Below are positions 1-5,611 of a stretch of DNA of 9,152 bases, piece by piece; the stretch's first letter is position 1, and each line of letters starts with the position of its first letter. A program made the position numbers and the translations under genes. The stretch is taken from positions 1 through 9,152 of the forward strand of contig JAJFMM010000217.1 of the NCBI GenBank assembly GCA_021772165.1. The letters run 5' to 3'. The stretch is from Chlamydiota bacterium (GTDB taxonomy: Bacteria > Chlamydiota > Chlamydiia > Chlamydiales > SM23-39). The notes beneath the pieces are model-generated. The model did not search any database, was not told the origin of the DNA, and worked only from the letters and a program-made list of their open reading frames with translations.

Positions 1-1020
1 CCCAATTGAATTTTCCCCTTGTCGCCCTAGCAAAACAGCCTCATCGCCGACATAAGCCTCATCATCTCCAATATCGACCATGAACTGATCCATGCAGATG
101 TTTCCTGCGATCTTGTAGCTCTTGTTTCGAATCAGCACCTGCATCTGGTTGGAAAAATCGCGTCGATACCCATCGCCATAACCGACGGGGATCGTCACGA
201 CCTTCGTCTGTTTCTCTGTGCGATAAGTGTGGCCATAGCTAATCCCCTCACCCGCTTGGACTGTTTTAAAATAGGAGATCTTCGCCTTCAGCCCCAGAAC
301 AGGCTGCAGACCCTGCAGAGAATTTTGTAGAGCAAGACCATAACAGAGTAGCCCCGGGCGCACCATATCGAGCCAGGAATCCGGGTAGTAGGAGAGCCCC
401 CCTGAATTGGCCAGATGCCAGATGAGAGAACGACCAGCCACTCCCACTGATTCTTTTAGCTGATGGAACGTCTCAATCTGACGAAGTGTCGTCTCATTCT
501 CCGGCGTCTCAGACATCACAAAATGCGAGTAGACACCTTTTAAGGAAAAGCAGCGCTGGGAGGCAATCCACTCCATGAGCTCCAGTGCATTCTCCGGCCT
601 CACACCGGTTCTACGCATGCCTGAATCCACCTCTACATGTACCGGACAGACAGAGCCGAGTCTCTTTGCATGCTCAGCTACGAGCTTCGCTTTATAGAGT
701 GAACTGATTGTAAATTCTAGGCGGTAGCGGATGAGATCTTCGATCTGCTCTTCATGAATAGCTCCGAGAACAAAAATTGGCAGCTCGATTCCGGCGTCGC
801 GGAGAGCTGCCGCTTCTTGCAAATGAGCGACGGCGAAGAGATCGATCTCCCCCGACGCTACGGCTGCCTTTGCCATCGGAATGAGACCGTGGCCATAGGC
901 ATTTGCTTTCACAACACAACAGAAGAGGCGCTTTCCAATTCGCTTGCGAATCAGAGATAGATTCTGCCTAAACGCCTCCAGATCGATCTCAAACCATGCA
1001 GGATGTGCTGCCTTACGCAT
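1..1020 (-). CDS. alr: Alanine racemase, 3' end cut by window edge
   Basis: PLP-dependent cytoplasmic enzyme that interconverts L- and D-alanine for peptidoglycan stem peptides. The reading frame is open for 340 codons from ATG (1020) to the left edge; the family is about 360-380 residues, so only the last few tens are missing. Seen in the translation: VVKANAYGHG with the PLP-binding lysine at about residue 38, VDSGMRRTGV, MVRPGLLCYG, the second catalytic tyrosine in ISYGHTYRTE (about Y262), GYGDGYRR, and GNICMDQFMVD (about 306-316). All landmarks are intact, so the enzyme is probably active. The start codon lies inside the end of gnd (ATGCGTAA, 8-base overlap), which implies co-transcription and probable translational coupling; no strong Shine-Dalgarno is seen. 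Family knowledge: Chlamydiaceae are reported to lack alr, so its presence suggests another Chlamydiales family. Confidence 0.95.
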   Translation of the reverse strand, partial: MRKAAHPAWFEIDLEAFRQNLSLIRKRIGKRLFCCVVKANAYGHGLIPMAKAAVASGEIDLFAVAHLQEAAALRDAGIELPIFVLGAIHEEQIEDLIRYRLEFTISSLYKAKLVAEHAKRLGSVCPVHVEVDSGMRRTGVRPENALELMEWIASQRCFSLKGVYSHFVMSETPENETTLRQIETFHQLKESVGVAGRSLIWHLANSGGLSYYPDSWLDMVRPGLLCYGLALQNSLQGLQPVLGLKAKISYFKTVQAGEGISYGHTYRTEKQTKVVTIPVGYGDGYRRDFSNQMQVLIRNKSYKIAGNICMDQFMVDIGDDEAYVGDEAVLLGRQGENSIG

Positions 1021-2464
1021 TGTAAGAAGAGGCGCTGACATCACCGCCAGTACCTGTCCAATTCGTATGGAAGAACTTCCCTCGCGGCTGATCGACACGC
1101 TCATAGGTATGTGCACCGAAAAAGTCGCGCGTTGCTTGCAGCAGATTCGCAGGCAATCTTTCCGTGCGATAGCCGTCGAAAAACGCAAGAGCCGAGCTCA
1201 TCGATGGCAGAGGGAGACCGAGAAGAGCACTCGCTGAAACGACTTCTCGCCAAGGCTGATGGCAGCGTGAGATCTCTTTGATAAAGTAGGGATCGAGAAG
1301 AAGATTCTTCAGATCCTTATTCTTGTCATACGCTTCTTTGATCTTTCCGAGGAAACGGCTTCGGATGATGCAACCACCGCGCCACATGAGCGAGATCGCA
1401 CCGTAGTTGAGCTTCCATTTATACTCATCAGACGCCTTTCTCATTAGCATGAAGCCCTGAGCATAACTGGTGAGCTTGGCAGCATAGAGTGCATTAGCGA
1501 TCTTTGGAATCATCGCCTCTTTATCTCCCTCAAAGCCTTTGAAAGGGATCGGATAGGCTTTGCTCGCTTCCACGCGCTCTTCTTTGAGTGCGGAAAGACA
1601 GCGAGCAAACACAGCTTCTGCGATCAGAGTCACCGGAATGCCCATATCAAGAGCACTCATCCCCGTCCATTTTCCTGTTCCCTTCTGTCCTGCCGTATCG
1701 AGAATTTTATCGAGAAGCGGTTTACCGTCTTTGTCCATCTTCGTGAAAATCTGAGCGGTGATTTCGATGAGATAGCTGTTCAGCTCTCCCTCATCCCACT
1801 TCTTAAACGTATCGGCCAGCTTAGGATAGTCTATGCCGAGGCCTCTGTGCATCATATCGAACGACTCGCCGATGAGCTGGATGTCGCCATATTCGATCCC
1901 ATTGTGCACCATCTTCACATAGTGGCCGGCTCCGCCTTCTCCCACCCAGTCGCAGCAGGGCTCGCCATCTTCAGATTTTGCAGCAATTTTTTGCAGAATG
2001 TCTTTTACATGAGGCCACGCATCGGGATTGCCTCCCGGCATGATGGAAGGGCCGTGCCTCGCTCCCTCTTCACCACCGGAAACGCCCGTGCCGATGTAGA
2101 GAAAGCCTTGCTCTTTCAAGGATTCATAACGCCTCTGGCTGTCTTGAAAATAGCTATTGCCGCCATCGATGATGATATCGCCTTTTTCTAAAAGCGGCGT
2201 TAGCTCCTTCAGGAAGTCATCAATAGCATCACCCGCCTTGATCATCAGCATGACGCGGCGAGGTCTTTTCAATAGTTTGATGAATCCGGCCAGATCGTGA
2301 GCCGGTAGAACGCCCTTATTTCCCTTGGCAGCGTCATTCATGAAATCGTCCACTTTTGAGGTGGTGCGATTAAATACGGCTACCGTAAAACCATTATCGA
2401 CCATGTTCAAAACAAGATTTTGCCCCATGACCGCGAGTCCGATCATCCCGATATCTGCTTCCAT
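1013..2464 (-). CDS. gnd: 6-phosphogluconate dehydrogenase, decarboxylating
   Basis: Oxidative pentose-phosphate enzyme converting 6-phosphogluconate and NADP+ to ribulose-5-phosphate, CO2 and NADPH; cytoplasmic homodimer. The product is 483 residues, a normal family length. Seen: N-terminal Rossmann motif DIGMIGLAVMGQN (4-16), IDGGNS (99-104), SGGEEGARHGPSIMPGG (129-145), catalytic K184 in HYVKMVHNGIEYG with E191, and the C-terminal FFHTNWTG that binds substrate across the dimer. The frame is open back to 2560, but the ATG at 2464 is chosen because AAGGA lies 7 bases upstream, homology begins right after it, and a good promoter (2501-2529) would start transcription near 2494, downstream of the longer start. 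It is first in an operon with alr. Confidence 0.96.
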   Translation of the reverse strand: MEADIGMIGLAVMGQNLVLNMVDNGFTVAVFNRTTSKVDDFMNDAAKGNKGVLPAHDLAGFIKLLKRPRRVMLMIKAGDAIDDFLKELTPLLEKGDIIIDGGNSYFQDSQRRYESLKEQGFLYIGTGVSGGEEGARHGPSIMPGGNPDAWPHVKDILQKIAAKSEDGEPCCDWVGEGGAGHYVKMVHNGIEYGDIQLIGESFDMMHRGLGIDYPKLADTFKKWDEGELNSYLIEITAQIFTKMDKDGKPLLDKILDTAGQKGTGKWTGMSALDMGIPVTLIAEAVFARCLSALKEERVEASKAYPIPFKGFEGDKEAMIPKIANALYAAKLTSYAQGFMLMRKASDEYKWKLNYGAISLMWRGGCIIRSRFLGKIKEAYDKNKDLKNLLLDPYFIKEISRCHQPWREVVSASALLGLPLPSMSSALAFFDGYRTERLPANLLQATRDFFGAHTYERVDQPRGKFFHTNWTGTGGDVSASSYNA

Positions 2465-2500
2465 TCTTCCATCCTTGTGCATTTTGGAATTGTGCTTTTT

Positions 2501-2529
2501 ACTATAGGACTCCAGCTCTCCTCTTGCAA
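2501..2529 (-). promoter_or_regulatory. Sigma70/sigma66-type promoter of gnd-alr
   Basis: On the minus strand TTGCAA (2529-2524) and TATAGT (2506-2501) are separated by exactly 17 bases. The expected transcription start is near 2494, giving a leader of about 30 bases that contains the AAGGA ribosome site of gnd. It lies back to back with the tRNA promoter, only 9 bases between the two -35 boxes. Inferred from sequence only. Confidence 0.6.
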
Positions 2530-2538
2530 GAGTTTCTC

Positions 2539-2567
2539 TTGAAAACAGAGGCGAAATCATGTATAAG
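2539..2567 (+). promoter_or_regulatory. Promoter of tRNA-Arg
   Basis: TTGAAA (2539-2544) and TATAAG (2562-2567) are separated by 17 bases. The predicted start, around 2574, is a few bases before the mature tRNA 5' end at 2581. Divergent from and adjacent to the gnd promoter. Confidence 0.6.
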
Positions 2568-2580
2568 AGTAGCCTTTTTT

Positions 2581-2653
2581 GTCCTCGTAGCTCAGTGGAT
2601 AGAGCGGTCGCCTCCTAAGCGACAGGTCGCAGGTTCAACTCTTGCCGAGGACG
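2581..2653 (+). tRNA. tRNA-Arg (anticodon CCU)
   Basis: Full 73-base cloverleaf. The acceptor GTCCTCG (2581-2587) pairs with CGAGGAC (2646-2652). The D arm is GCTC/GAGC with an AGTGGATA loop. The anticodon stem GTCGC/GCGAC encloses loop CTCCTAA, giving anticodon CCT (2614-2616). The variable loop is AGGTC and the T arm GCAGG-TTCAACT-CTTGC. The discriminator base is G2653. The 3' CCA is not encoded (CAT follows). It decodes AGG; A20 in the D loop agrees with an arginine identity. Confidence 0.95.
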
Positions 2654-2663
2654 CATTTCTTAG

Positions 2664-2693
2664 TTGCTTCTTCACACACAACCTGATTAAAAT
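2664..2693 (+). promoter_or_regulatory. Possible promoter of the thioredoxin-fold gene
   Basis: TTGCTT (2664-2669) and TAAAAT (2688-2693) are separated by 18 bases. The predicted start near 2700 gives a leader of about 24 bases. That leader would contain a 6-bp hairpin (CCATCT 2699-2704, AGATGG 2710-2715) whose right arm overlaps the GGAG ribosome site at 2714-2717. Read-through from the tRNA promoter is an alternative source of the transcript. Confidence 0.35.
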
Positions 2694-2723
2694 GCTCGCC
2701 ATCTAAAATAGATGGAGTTTCCC

Positions 2724-3512
2724 ATGAAAACCAATCACTGGTTCGCAGCATGCGCAGCCTTAATCTGCACAGCCCTTTCTCCTCTGTCCGCTGAGGAAAC
2801 GACTCGTAATGAAGATCTAAAGGTTCTTCTCTCTGAAATGCTATCCGAAAATTTCTTGCAAATTACGGCACAGCAAGCCATCGAAACATTGGAAAAAGAG
2901 ATCTCTGCAGATGATCTGGTCGAGCAATTCCGAAAAGCTCTTGAAGAAGAAGAAACTTTTGCAAAATTTAGCGAACCCTATTCAGCCATTTTTACGGATG
3001 ATGAGATCGCCACTCTTCGATCTGTATTCGAAACACCGGCCTTCAAAAAACTTTCCGAAGAGGGCACAGAGGCTCTGATCGCCAATTTCGAAACAGCACA
3101 AACCGTCTTCATGGAGCTCGCCGAAAACTATCAAGCTTCCTCTGCCGTTACGGTTGAAAAAACATCTGTGGCCTATGACATCACCGAAGTGACTGAAAAG
3201 AACTTTAACGAACTCGTTACGCAATCTTACGAGCCGGTCATCATCGACGTATATGCTGACTGGTGCTCTCCTTGTCGCAGAATGGCGCCCATCATCAGCG
3301 AAGCGAGCTCCAGATATCCAAACATCCGCTTCGTCAAACTCAACATCGACGAGCAGCCTGATCTCGGCAAACGTTTTGGTGTAACGCGCTTGCCCACGAT
3401 TCTCTTTCTTCTGCCGGGTAATCCTCAACCGGTGATGAAAGCAACGGGGCTCCTATCCAGCGAGTCGTTCGATAAAAAAATCAATAAATTCGAGACGATG
3501 AGCCAAAAATAG
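2724..3512 (+). CDS. Exported thioredoxin-fold protein with N-terminal helical domain
   Basis: Predicted periplasmic thiol-disulfide protein of 262 residues. The first ATG in frame is at 2712, but the ATG at 2724 is preferred because GGAG (2714-2717) lies 6 bases before it and a signal peptide then starts at once: KTNHW, hydrophobic core about 7-19, likely cleavage after LSA (about residue 23). Residues about 25-140 are charged and probably helical; the stretch FTDDEIATLRSVFETPAFKK resembles the DUF2059 type (family resemblance, not proven). Residues about 150-255 are a thioredoxin domain with DVYADWCSPC (C181 and C184) and a cis-proline candidate in RLPTI (P224). The WCSPC active site differs from the usual WCGPC, and the preceding VYADWC recalls the DsbD C-terminal domain, so the role may be reducing or isomerising rather than cytoplasmic-type. 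It stands alone, ending at a hairpin. Confidence 0.85.
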   Translation: MKTNHWFAACAALICTALSPLSAEETTRNEDLKVLLSEMLSENFLQITAQQAIETLEKEISADDLVEQFRKALEEEETFAKFSEPYSAIFTDDEIATLRSVFETPAFKKLSEEGTEALIANFETAQTVFMELAENYQASSAVTVEKTSVAYDITEVTEKNFNELVTQSYEPVIIDVYADWCSPCRRMAPIISEASSRYPNIRFVKLNIDEQPDLGKRFGVTRLPTILFLLPGNPQPVMKATGLLSSESFDKKINKFETMSQK

Positions 3513-3516
3513 CACT

Positions 3517-3540
3517 GAGGGATAGGCGAGCCTATCCCTC
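3517..3540. terminator. Bidirectional hairpin terminator
   Basis: A perfect 11-bp inverted repeat, GAGGGATAGGC / GCCTATCCCTC with a GA centre (effectively a 10-bp stem with a CGAG loop), starts 4 bases after the thioredoxin-fold stop. The downstream plus strand is only moderately T-rich (TATTCAATTGCTTT); the minus strand reads AGTGCTATTTTTGG. It therefore could serve both the plus-strand gene and the displaced symporter end that converges on it. Its right arm is inside the 99-base repeat; its left arm is not. Confidence 0.65.
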
Positions 3541-3626
3541 TATTCAATTGCTTTGAGCGGGTTTGCCTTTTCTTCGGCTGCAATCCGGTGACTCACCAAG
3601 ATCACTCCACACATATTTCCGAAAAT
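3528..3626 (+). repeat. 99-base direct repeat, left copy
   Basis: Identical to 5513-5611 except position 3586 (C here, A at 5571), so 98 of 99 bases match at a constant offset of 1985. The match begins in the centre of the terminator hairpin and ends abruptly after GAAAAT. It contains the last codons of a symporter gene on the minus strand plus half of the terminator. Together the copies bound the island of small genes. Confidence 0.95.
3540..3626 (-). pseudogene. Displaced 3' end of a Na+:dicarboxylate symporter gene
   Basis: Read on the minus strand this copy of the repeat encodes IFGNMCGVILVSHRIAAEE and continues to a TAG stop (3542-3540). It equals the end of the symporter pseudogene at 5525-5747. 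Upstream of position 3626 the similarity stops and a lysine-rich, probably meaningless frame continues. The C/A difference changes leucine (right copy) to arginine here, within what should be a membrane segment, as expected for non-functional DNA. Too short to be a gene by itself. Confidence 0.65.
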
Positions 3627-3712
3627 TTCGTTTGGACGCTTCGGTTTTTTTCTTTTCAAAAACAGTAGCCAACGCTACAATTTCCATTTTTTTTTGAGAC
3701 TGTAGATTTGAC

Positions 3713-3747
3713 TAGGATGCCAGATCTAAACCACAGACGACAAGGAG
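3713..3747 (+). promoter_or_regulatory. Start region of the small CX3C gene: weak -10 and strong ribosome site
   Basis: AAGGAG (3742-3747) lies 8 bases before the ATG at 3756 and clearly supports that start. TAGGAT (3713-3718) could be a -10 box. No convincing -35 was found; the bases at the right distance are a run of T. The promoter part is tentative. Confidence 0.4.
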
Positions 3748-3755
3748 CTTAATTT

Positions 3756-4004
3756 ATGGGTATCGAGTTATTCAACAATCCCGCTGTTCGTTTTGAAGGA
3801 GGGCTTGTTCCCAGAGTGGGAGCTGCAACAGTTATAACGGCTGCGCTGTCTGCGCTTGTTAATATTCCTTCCGCAAGTGCAATGGATGATACGGGACTAA
3901 GAGTGTGCATGAACTCGTGCCATCAACGATACAGAGGTGATGATTTAGAGAGGTGCATTCAGCGTTGTTGGGCTGCATTTACTTCTCCTTGGGGAGATCT
4001 CTAA
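3756..4004 (+). CDS. Small exported-looking protein with twin CX3C motifs
   Basis: 82 residues, no family recognised. The start is well supported by AAGGAG at 8 bases. Residues about 1-20 are mixed and include an arginine (PRVGAA); residues about 22-42 are hydrophobic and end in SASAM, a plausible signal-peptidase site or a membrane anchor. The C-terminal half has CMNSC, 11 residues, then CIQRC: a CX3C-X11-CX3C pattern on what is likely two helices, able to form two disulfides. This spacing recalls eukaryotic twin-CX3C and related helical hairpin proteins, but only as a pattern. The tail is SPWGDL. It is the first gene of the island. Its 3' DNA (CTTGGGGAGAT) resembles the conserved 3' end of the two following genes (CTTGGTGGAGAT), which may be chance. 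Confidence 0.6.
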   Translation: MGIELFNNPAVRFEGGLVPRVGAATVITAALSALVNIPSASAMDDTGLRVCMNSCHQRYRGDDLERCIQRCWAAFTSPWGDL

Positions 4005-4306
4005 GAAAAGTCTGGATAACTCGTTTTTGCGGGGATTGCAAGAGATTTTCGCCGAAATGCCAATTTGGAAAACTTTTGTTAGATTTTTTAAAGTTAACGA
4101 ATTCGAAAATCGACAGTTCGGTGAAAAGATCCGCAAGATTCGCAAAATGGAGTTGTCCTGGCCGTCCCTAAAGAGAGCTAAGCTTACGTTTAACCACAAA
4201 GCTGGTTGCTCACATGGCTGCGTCTTTATGATGTGTTGGTCTTGTTGGATTAATTTAGTTTTTTACAAACCTTTCGATAGATAGGCAAAAAAGAGGAAAT
4301 AGGATC
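4005..4306. other. Unresolved stretch of about 300 bases inside the island
   Basis: No convincing gene. A plus-strand frame from a TTG at 4027 to 4284 (85 residues, containing AGCSHGC and CWSCW) has no ribosome site. A minus-strand frame at 3945-4199 has no recognisable product and overlaps the CX3C gene. The stretch reads AT-rich compared with the housekeeping genes and could be a decayed gene. GAGG at about 4294 and AGGA at 4301-4304 lie just before the next gene. Confidence 0.4.
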
Positions 4307-4861
4307 ATGTATACCCACGGAATGGGATACTCTCAGGGGAATTTGGGGGGAGGAATTGACCTTAACATCAAAAGAGATGAAACAGGAGCCTTAAAGGTAG
4401 ATGGCGTGGGAGGGCGCGTATTTACGGCTGTTTCTGAAGCGATACTAGACCCTCCGGCTGAATTCATTCGACGCGGGGTAGAAAATGAAAGAAGCGACTA
4501 CCGGACGAAAGATGCAAAAACGGACGAGCTTAATGCGAGAAGAAATCTTCGCAATACGACCGCTGAGGTGCTGGAAGATTGTGCCAGCAGTGACGAAGAA
4601 ACAGAAAAGTCCCCCGAGCCTAAAAAAAGCTGGTTTCCGTGGAGTTCCCAGATAAAGAAAGCTGCCGCAAACGAAACTGAAAGAATAGAAAAAGAGAAAG
4701 AAAGAGCCATGGAAAGGCAGCGCAAGCTAAAAATGAGCGCAATGAAGATTGGGGAAGATCTTCAATCCGAACAGGAAAAACTTGATAAACGCGTACGAGC
4801 TGCTCAGGATGCTCTGGAACGTGACAGAGAGAAAAAAACCGGCTGGACTTGGTGGAGATAA
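4307..4861 (+). CDS. Island paralogue A: coiled-coil protein ending in GWTWWR
   Basis: 184 residues, no known family recognised. The ATG at 4307 follows AGAGG about 10 bases upstream. It has no signal peptide or membrane segment. Layout: glycine-rich N-terminus (about 5-37); a conserved block PPAEFIRRGVENERSDYRT (about 49-67) shared with the next gene; an acidic linker (about 90-106); a KSWFPW motif (107-112); a long highly charged helix, probably coiled coil (about 116-177, many E, K, R); and the tail GWTWWR. The stop TAA is one base before the next start, so the two genes form an operon. A cytoplasmic structural protein or a secreted effector are both possible; nothing in the sequence decides. 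Confidence 0.7.
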   Translation: MYTHGMGYSQGNLGGGIDLNIKRDETGALKVDGVGGRVFTAVSEAILDPPAEFIRRGVENERSDYRTKDAKTDELNARRNLRNTTAEVLEDCASSDEETEKSPEPKKSWFPWSSQIKKAAANETERIEKEKERAMERQRKLKMSAMKIGEDLQSEQEKLDKRVRAAQDALERDREKKTGWTWWR

Positions 4862-4862
4862 C

Positions 4863-5393
4863 ATGAATGTATTGGATGGAAAAAAGTCAGTGTTTGTCAA
4901 CACAACGGGCATTCAAAATGTAATAAGGGATAGCTATAAAGATAATTGGCCTGACCCATCGGAATTTGTTTTCAGGGGGATGACTCGTTCACGCAAAGAA
5001 TGGGCGACAGAATATGCGCTAGATAGCTTAACGAGGACTAGAAAAGACCTTAATGACGCGATCAGACGTATCGCTCAACTGAAGATGCCGGCTCCTGAGG
5101 AAAACTCTCTTTATGCCAAAGAAGCGCAGCAGGAGAGTGTTGGGATTTGTTCGAGATTTTGGGATTGGTTGAATGGATCTGAAAGAGACGCTCGTTTGAG
5201 TTCGGCATACCTAACGGCCACGAAAGATGTACGGGATGCTGAATTAGTGGGGATACATTTAGATGTGGCTATCAGTGAATTAAATGACCTGCGACAGAAG
5301 CATCTTACGGCTTTATCCACTTTTTATGCCTGTGCATACGATGCGCACACGCATAACAATTTCACAAAATGTGGATGGACTTGGTGGAGATAA
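4863..5393 (+). CDS. Island paralogue B: helical protein ending in GWTWWR
   Basis: 176 residues from the ATG at 4863. The open frame extends upstream to 4749 inside the previous gene, but GGTGGAG ends 5 bases before 4863 and the start lies one base after the previous stop, so the shorter form is chosen. It shares with its neighbour the block PDPSEFVFRGMTRSRKEWAT (30-49; pattern P-A/S-EF-I/V-x-RG, then R, Y/W, T, A), an SRFWDW motif (97-102) matching KSWFPW, and an identical GWTWWR tail. The middle and C-terminal part (about 105-155) is probably helical; it is less charged and has two cysteines near the end (C156, C170). No signal peptide. Clearly a diverged duplicate of paralogue A. Function unknown. 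Confidence 0.7.
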   Translation: MNVLDGKKSVFVNTTGIQNVIRDSYKDNWPDPSEFVFRGMTRSRKEWATEYALDSLTRTRKDLNDAIRRIAQLKMPAPEENSLYAKEAQQESVGICSRFWDWLNGSERDARLSSAYLTATKDVRDAELVGIHLDVAISELNDLRQKHLTALSTFYACAYDAHTHNNFTKCGWTWWR

Positions 5394-5512
5394 TTGAAGG
5401 AGATTTCTATACCAAAGAAGCCAGCCTAGAGGCGTTCTGAAACAGCTCTGTCTTAGGATAAGGGCAGAAGCTGAGGCAACTTACCCCCTCCTAATGACTT
5501 AAATCTTTTGAT
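5394..5512. other. Non-coding end of the island with remnants
   Basis: Directly after paralogue B is a good ribosome site, AAGGAG (5397-5402), followed at 6 bases by ATA instead of ATG and a frame of only five more codons; it may be the relic of a further gene. On the minus strand a frame reading IKRFKSLGGGKLPQ ends at 5453; it may be a scrap of coding sequence but was not recognised. No clear terminator was found for the island operon. Confidence 0.35.
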
Positions 5513-5611
5513 GAGCCTATCCCTCTATTCAATTGCTTTGAGCGGGTTTGCCTTTTCTTCGGCTGCAATCAGGTGACTCACCAAGATCACTCCACACATA
5601 TTTCCGAAAAT
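5513..5611 (+). repeat. 99-base direct repeat, right copy
   Basis: Matches 3528-3626 with one difference (A5571). This copy continues into more symporter sequence beyond 5611, whereas the left copy does not. It has only the GCCTATCCCTC arm of the terminator hairpin, preceded by unrelated AATCTTTTGAT. That arrangement fits a gene 3' end duplicated across an insertion. Confidence 0.95.

Noticed and set aside
944..1237. Plus-strand open frame of 97 codons
   Set aside because: Antisense to the alr start and gnd end, both firmly identified; no ribosome site or recognisable product.
1847..2191. Plus-strand open frame of 114 codons
   Set aside because: Antisense to conserved gnd coding sequence.
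1013..2560. Longer gnd start at 2560 adding 32 residues
   Set aside because: The extra residues precede all family homology, and the start lies upstream of the predicted promoter and transcription start; the ATG at 2464 has a good ribosome site.
2524..2706. Plus-strand open frame covering the tRNA
   Set aside because: It runs through the tRNA-Arg gene and two promoters; not a protein gene.
2982..3428. Minus-strand open frame of 148 codons
   Set aside because: Antisense to the thioredoxin-fold gene, whose active site is in the other strand; product unrecognised.
3945..4199. Minus-strand open frame of 84 codons
   Set aside because: Overlaps the CX3C gene and has no ribosome site; kept only as part of the unresolved block.
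4749..4862. Upstream extension of paralogue B
   Set aside because: It lies inside paralogue A in another frame; the ATG at 4863 has a well-placed GGTGGAG and the shorter protein aligns with paralogue A.
5453..5524. Minus-strand scrap containing SLGGGKLPQ as a transposase tail
   Set aside because: Too short and not recognised with any certainty.
3528..5611. Insertion sequence or composite transposon bounded by the 99-base repeats
   Set aside because: No transposase and no terminal inverted repeats were seen, and the repeats consist of a gene end, so a classical IS is not supported.
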